From contig NZ_JAMDLG010000001.1 of the NCBI RefSeq assembly GCF_023721715.1, positions 2,333,784-2,397,783 of the forward strand: DNA of 64,000 bases, in the 5' to 3' direction. Made by a program: the position numbers and the translations under genes. Numbering within the stretch: the first letter of the stretch is position 1; every line of letters starts with the position of its first letter. The notes beneath the pieces were generated by a model. It was not told the origin of the DNA, did no database searches, and worked only from the letters and a program-made list of their open reading frames with translations. This document shows, piece after piece, positions 62,179 through 64,000 of the stretch. This DNA comes from Parasegetibacter sp. NRK P23. GTDB taxonomy: Bacteria; Bacteroidota; Bacteroidia; Chitinophagales; Chitinophagaceae.

Positions 62179-63600
62179 TTAATCTTTGGAAAAATATGCA
62201 CGCGCATTTTCGTAGCAGATGCCCCGGATCAATTCTTTCAACATATTCTTATCAGCAGGAATCTGTCCTTTCAACACATCGTCGGCCAGTAAATTACAGA
62301 GTATTCTCCGGAAATATTCATGGCGGGAGAAGGAAAGAAAACTCCTGCTATCGGTGAGCATCCCAATGAAACGGCTTGCCAGTCCCATATTCGACAATAT
62401 TTTGAACTGCTCTTCCATGCCATCTTTCTGGTCGAGGAACCACCAGGCCGCACCCCATTGTATTTTACCGGGAATGCTACCATCCTGGAAGTTGCCGGCC
62501 ATGGTCGCGAAAACCGCGTTATCAGCGGGATTCAGGTTATAAATTACCGTACGTCCCAGTTGATTAGTAGTATCGAGCTGGTTGAGAAACGCGGCCATTC
62601 TTTCCGCCTGCGGAAGATCGTGGATGGAATCGGTTCCGGCATCGGCGCCAAGTAGTATCCCCAAACGCGTATTGTTGTTGCGGATGGCGCCTACATGAAA
62701 TTGTTGTACCCAGCCCAATTGGTGGTATTTCCGGCACAATTCCAGGAGGATCAACCCACGGAGCTGATCGGCCTGATCGACACTGATCGTTTTACCTTCC
62801 AGCAAATGCGTGAAAGCTTTATCCAGACCAGCCGCATCGTTCGCCAACTGTGGCATAGCCCCGAAACCATGGTCGCTGATGCGACAGCCATTGTCGTGGA
62901 AATATTGTACCCGCTGTAAAAAAGCATCAATATAATCTGCCAGATTACGGATTTCCTTTCCCGTTGCCTTTTCCAGCCCTTCTTTTGAAGTGCTGAATTT
63001 TTGAGGCGTACTAAAGTCCAGCAGGGCATCGGGACGAAAACCGGGCAACATTTTACCGGGGATTTCCGCTGCTGCCTTCTGATGAAAAGCCAGGTCATCC
63101 AAAGGATGATCTGTGGTACACAACCAGCTTACTTTATAATGGTTAAGCAATGTTTGAACGGGAAAGTCTTTCAGCACCTCATTGCAACGGTCGTAAACCG
63201 CATCGGCATTGGTGGCGTTGAGCAGTTCATTGACACCGAAAGGATTCAGCAATTCGAGGTGCGACCAGTGATATAGCGGGTTGCGTAATGTGCGGGGAAC
63301 AGTCGCGGACCAATGCCTGAATTTCTCACGATCTGAACTTTTCCCGGTTATGAACGCCTCGCTGATGCCATTGGCGCGCATAGCCCGCCACTTGTAGTGG
63401 TCGCCATGCAGCCAGATTTCCGTCATATTGCCGAAACGCCTGTTGTTGGCCACATCGGCGGGAGAAAGGTGGTTATGGTAATCGATGATGGGCATATCCG
63501 CCGCCACATCATGGTACAGTTCGGAAGCTAATTTCGATTCCAGCAGAAAATCAGGATGCAGGAAAGGTTTCCCTCCCTGCATCAAATCAGTGGCTTGCAT
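62179..63600 (-). CDS. uxaC: Glucuronate/galacturonate isomerase (UxaC)
   Basis: A 473-residue uronate isomerase of the amidohydrolase-like superfamily. The metal-ligand motif MPIIDYHNHLSP is near 35-46, followed by WLHGDHYKWRAMRANG, VSWLCTTDHPLDDL and, further on, WVQQFHVGAIRNNN and GMLTDSRSFLSFSRHEYFRR. UxaC converts D-glucuronate to D-fructuronate or D-galacturonate to D-tagaturonate. With uxuA next to it the glucuronate branch is favoured; no uxaA/uxaB is in view. I chose ATG 63600 (MQATDLMQGG). Confidence 0.94.
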   Translation of the reverse strand: MQATDLMQGGKPFLHPDFLLESKLASELYHDVAADMPIIDYHNHLSPADVANNRRFGNMTEIWLHGDHYKWRAMRANGISEAFITGKSSDREKFRHWSATVPRTLRNPLYHWSHLELLNPFGVNELLNATNADAVYDRCNEVLKDFPVQTLLNHYKVSWLCTTDHPLDDLAFHQKAAAEIPGKMLPGFRPDALLDFSTPQKFSTSKEGLEKATGKEIRNLADYIDAFLQRVQYFHDNGCRISDHGFGAMPQLANDAAGLDKAFTHLLEGKTISVDQADQLRGLILLELCRKYHQLGWVQQFHVGAIRNNNTRLGILLGADAGTDSIHDLPQAERMAAFLNQLDTTNQLGRTVIYNLNPADNAVFATMAGNFQDGSIPGKIQWGAAWWFLDQKDGMEEQFKILSNMGLASRFIGMLTDSRSFLSFSRHEYFRRILCNLLADDVLKGQIPADKNMLKELIRGICYENARAYFSKD

Positions 63601-63620
63601 GTTCGTTGTTTTAATATGAA

Positions 63621-64000
63621 TTACCAACCGTTTTCCCGGCAGATGCCCAGTTCCAGGCCACGGAGTTCCGCGAGTCCGCGCATCCTTCCGATAGCGGAAT
63701 AGCCCGGGTTGGTGATCTTGTTCAGGTCGTCCATCATCTGGTGGCCGTGATCTGGCCGGAACGGAATGGGCGCGGGTTTGCCCTGTTGAATTTTCAGGAG
63801 TTCCTTCATCACCGCGTACATGTCCACGTCTCCGCCCAGGTGGTCATCTTCAAAAAAGTTACCCTGCGCATCCTTCTTCACATTGCGGAGGTGAATGAAA
63901 TGTACTTTGTCGCCGATCTTACGGGCCATATCCACCAGGTCGTTTTGCGGGGAGGCACCTAAAGAACCGGTACAAAAGCAAACGCCGTTGGAAGCGCCGG
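63621..64000 (-). CDS. uxuA: Mannonate dehydratase, C-terminal part (UxuA, partial)
   Basis: The frame runs off the right edge, so only the last 125 residues or so are present. Family landmarks are [14 protein letters not shown] with the metal-ligand cysteine, [10 protein letters not shown] and [14 protein letters not shown] with the metal-binding Asp/His, and [16 protein letters not shown]. UxuA dehydrates D-mannonate to 2-keto-3-deoxygluconate. It lies 20 bp upstream of uxaC. A mannonate oxidoreductase (uxuB) would be expected further upstream, outside the window. Confidence 0.92.
   Translation of the reverse strand, partial: GASNGVCFCTGSLGASPQNDLVDMARKIGDKVHFIHLRNVKKDAQGNFFEDDHLGGDVDMYAVMKELLKIQQGKPAPIPFRPDHGHQMMDDLNKITNPGYSAIGRMRGLAELRGLELGICRENGW

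Overview
The window looks like a chromosomal segment from a Bacteroidota genome, most likely family Chitinophagaceae. Reasons: a SusC/SusD pair under a one-protein hybrid two-component regulator, TonB-dependent receptors with an N-terminal carboxypeptidase-regulatory-like domain, many lipoproteins with Bacteroidota-restricted DUFs (DUF4998, DUF4959/5126/5000, DUF4349, DUF4846, DUF4861), and promoters of the TTTG / TAnnTTTG type. The genus is not resolved. I see no tRNA, rRNA, CRISPR array, transposase or phage gene.

Layout. 1-480: 3' end of a CE15 glucuronoyl esterase. 0.56-5.0 kb: overlapping treZ-treY, which make trehalose from malto-oligosaccharides. 5.1-7.6 kb: a solitary TonB-dependent receptor. 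7.9-22.6 kb, all leftward: a polysaccharide utilisation locus made of the HTCS regulator, SusC, SusD, two surface lipoproteins and a GH35 beta-galactosidase. 22.7-27.9 kb: mixed genes including a HipA-like kinase/DUF3037 pair, an acetyltransferase, a tandem SRPBCC protein, a GH76 protein and an alpha/beta hydrolase. 28.1-35.6 kb: an RND efflux operon (adaptor, pump, outer-membrane factor) and a TetR regulator, separated by about 600 bp of nonamer satellite DNA. 35.9-41.6 kb: a GYF_2 protein, an unknown secreted protein, a tetR-fabF pair, and a DUF4349 lipoprotein whose start codon lies in a perfect hairpin. 41.6-45.1 kb: a leftward MCE (Mla-type) lipid-transport operon with an MtfA-like peptidase and YwbE. 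45.3-53.3 kb: hypothetical proteins, a bestrophin-like channel, a B12-binding radical SAM protein, a YihY protein, DUF4846 and a small, apparently highly expressed secreted protein. 53.3-53.9 kb: REP-like inverted repeats. 53.9-56.4 kb: another TonB receptor. 56.6-64.0 kb: a leftward uronate operon, uxuA (partial), uxaC, kdgK, eda, lacI, kduI, a DUF4861 lipoprotein and kduD.

How the genes work together. The uronate operon brings D-glucuronate-type sugars (UxaC, UxuA) and lyase-derived 4-deoxy-5-keto-uronate (KduI, KduD) to 2-keto-3-deoxygluconate, then through KdgK and Eda to pyruvate and glyceraldehyde-3-phosphate. Two near-identical palindromes of the LacI class mark probable operators of the embedded LacI regulator. 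The GH35 locus is a separate glycan system with its own HTCS sensor. The TetR gene near 35 kb has a good promoter with an operator-like palindrome at its start site; a near-identical palindrome lies just upstream of the efflux operon.

The most unusual items are the higher-order nonamer satellite (about 34.15-34.76 kb) between tetR and the efflux operon, the HipA-like kinase/DUF3037 bicistron with no HipB partner, and the start-codon hairpin of the DUF4349 gene. Functions come from reading motifs by eye; no database search was run.
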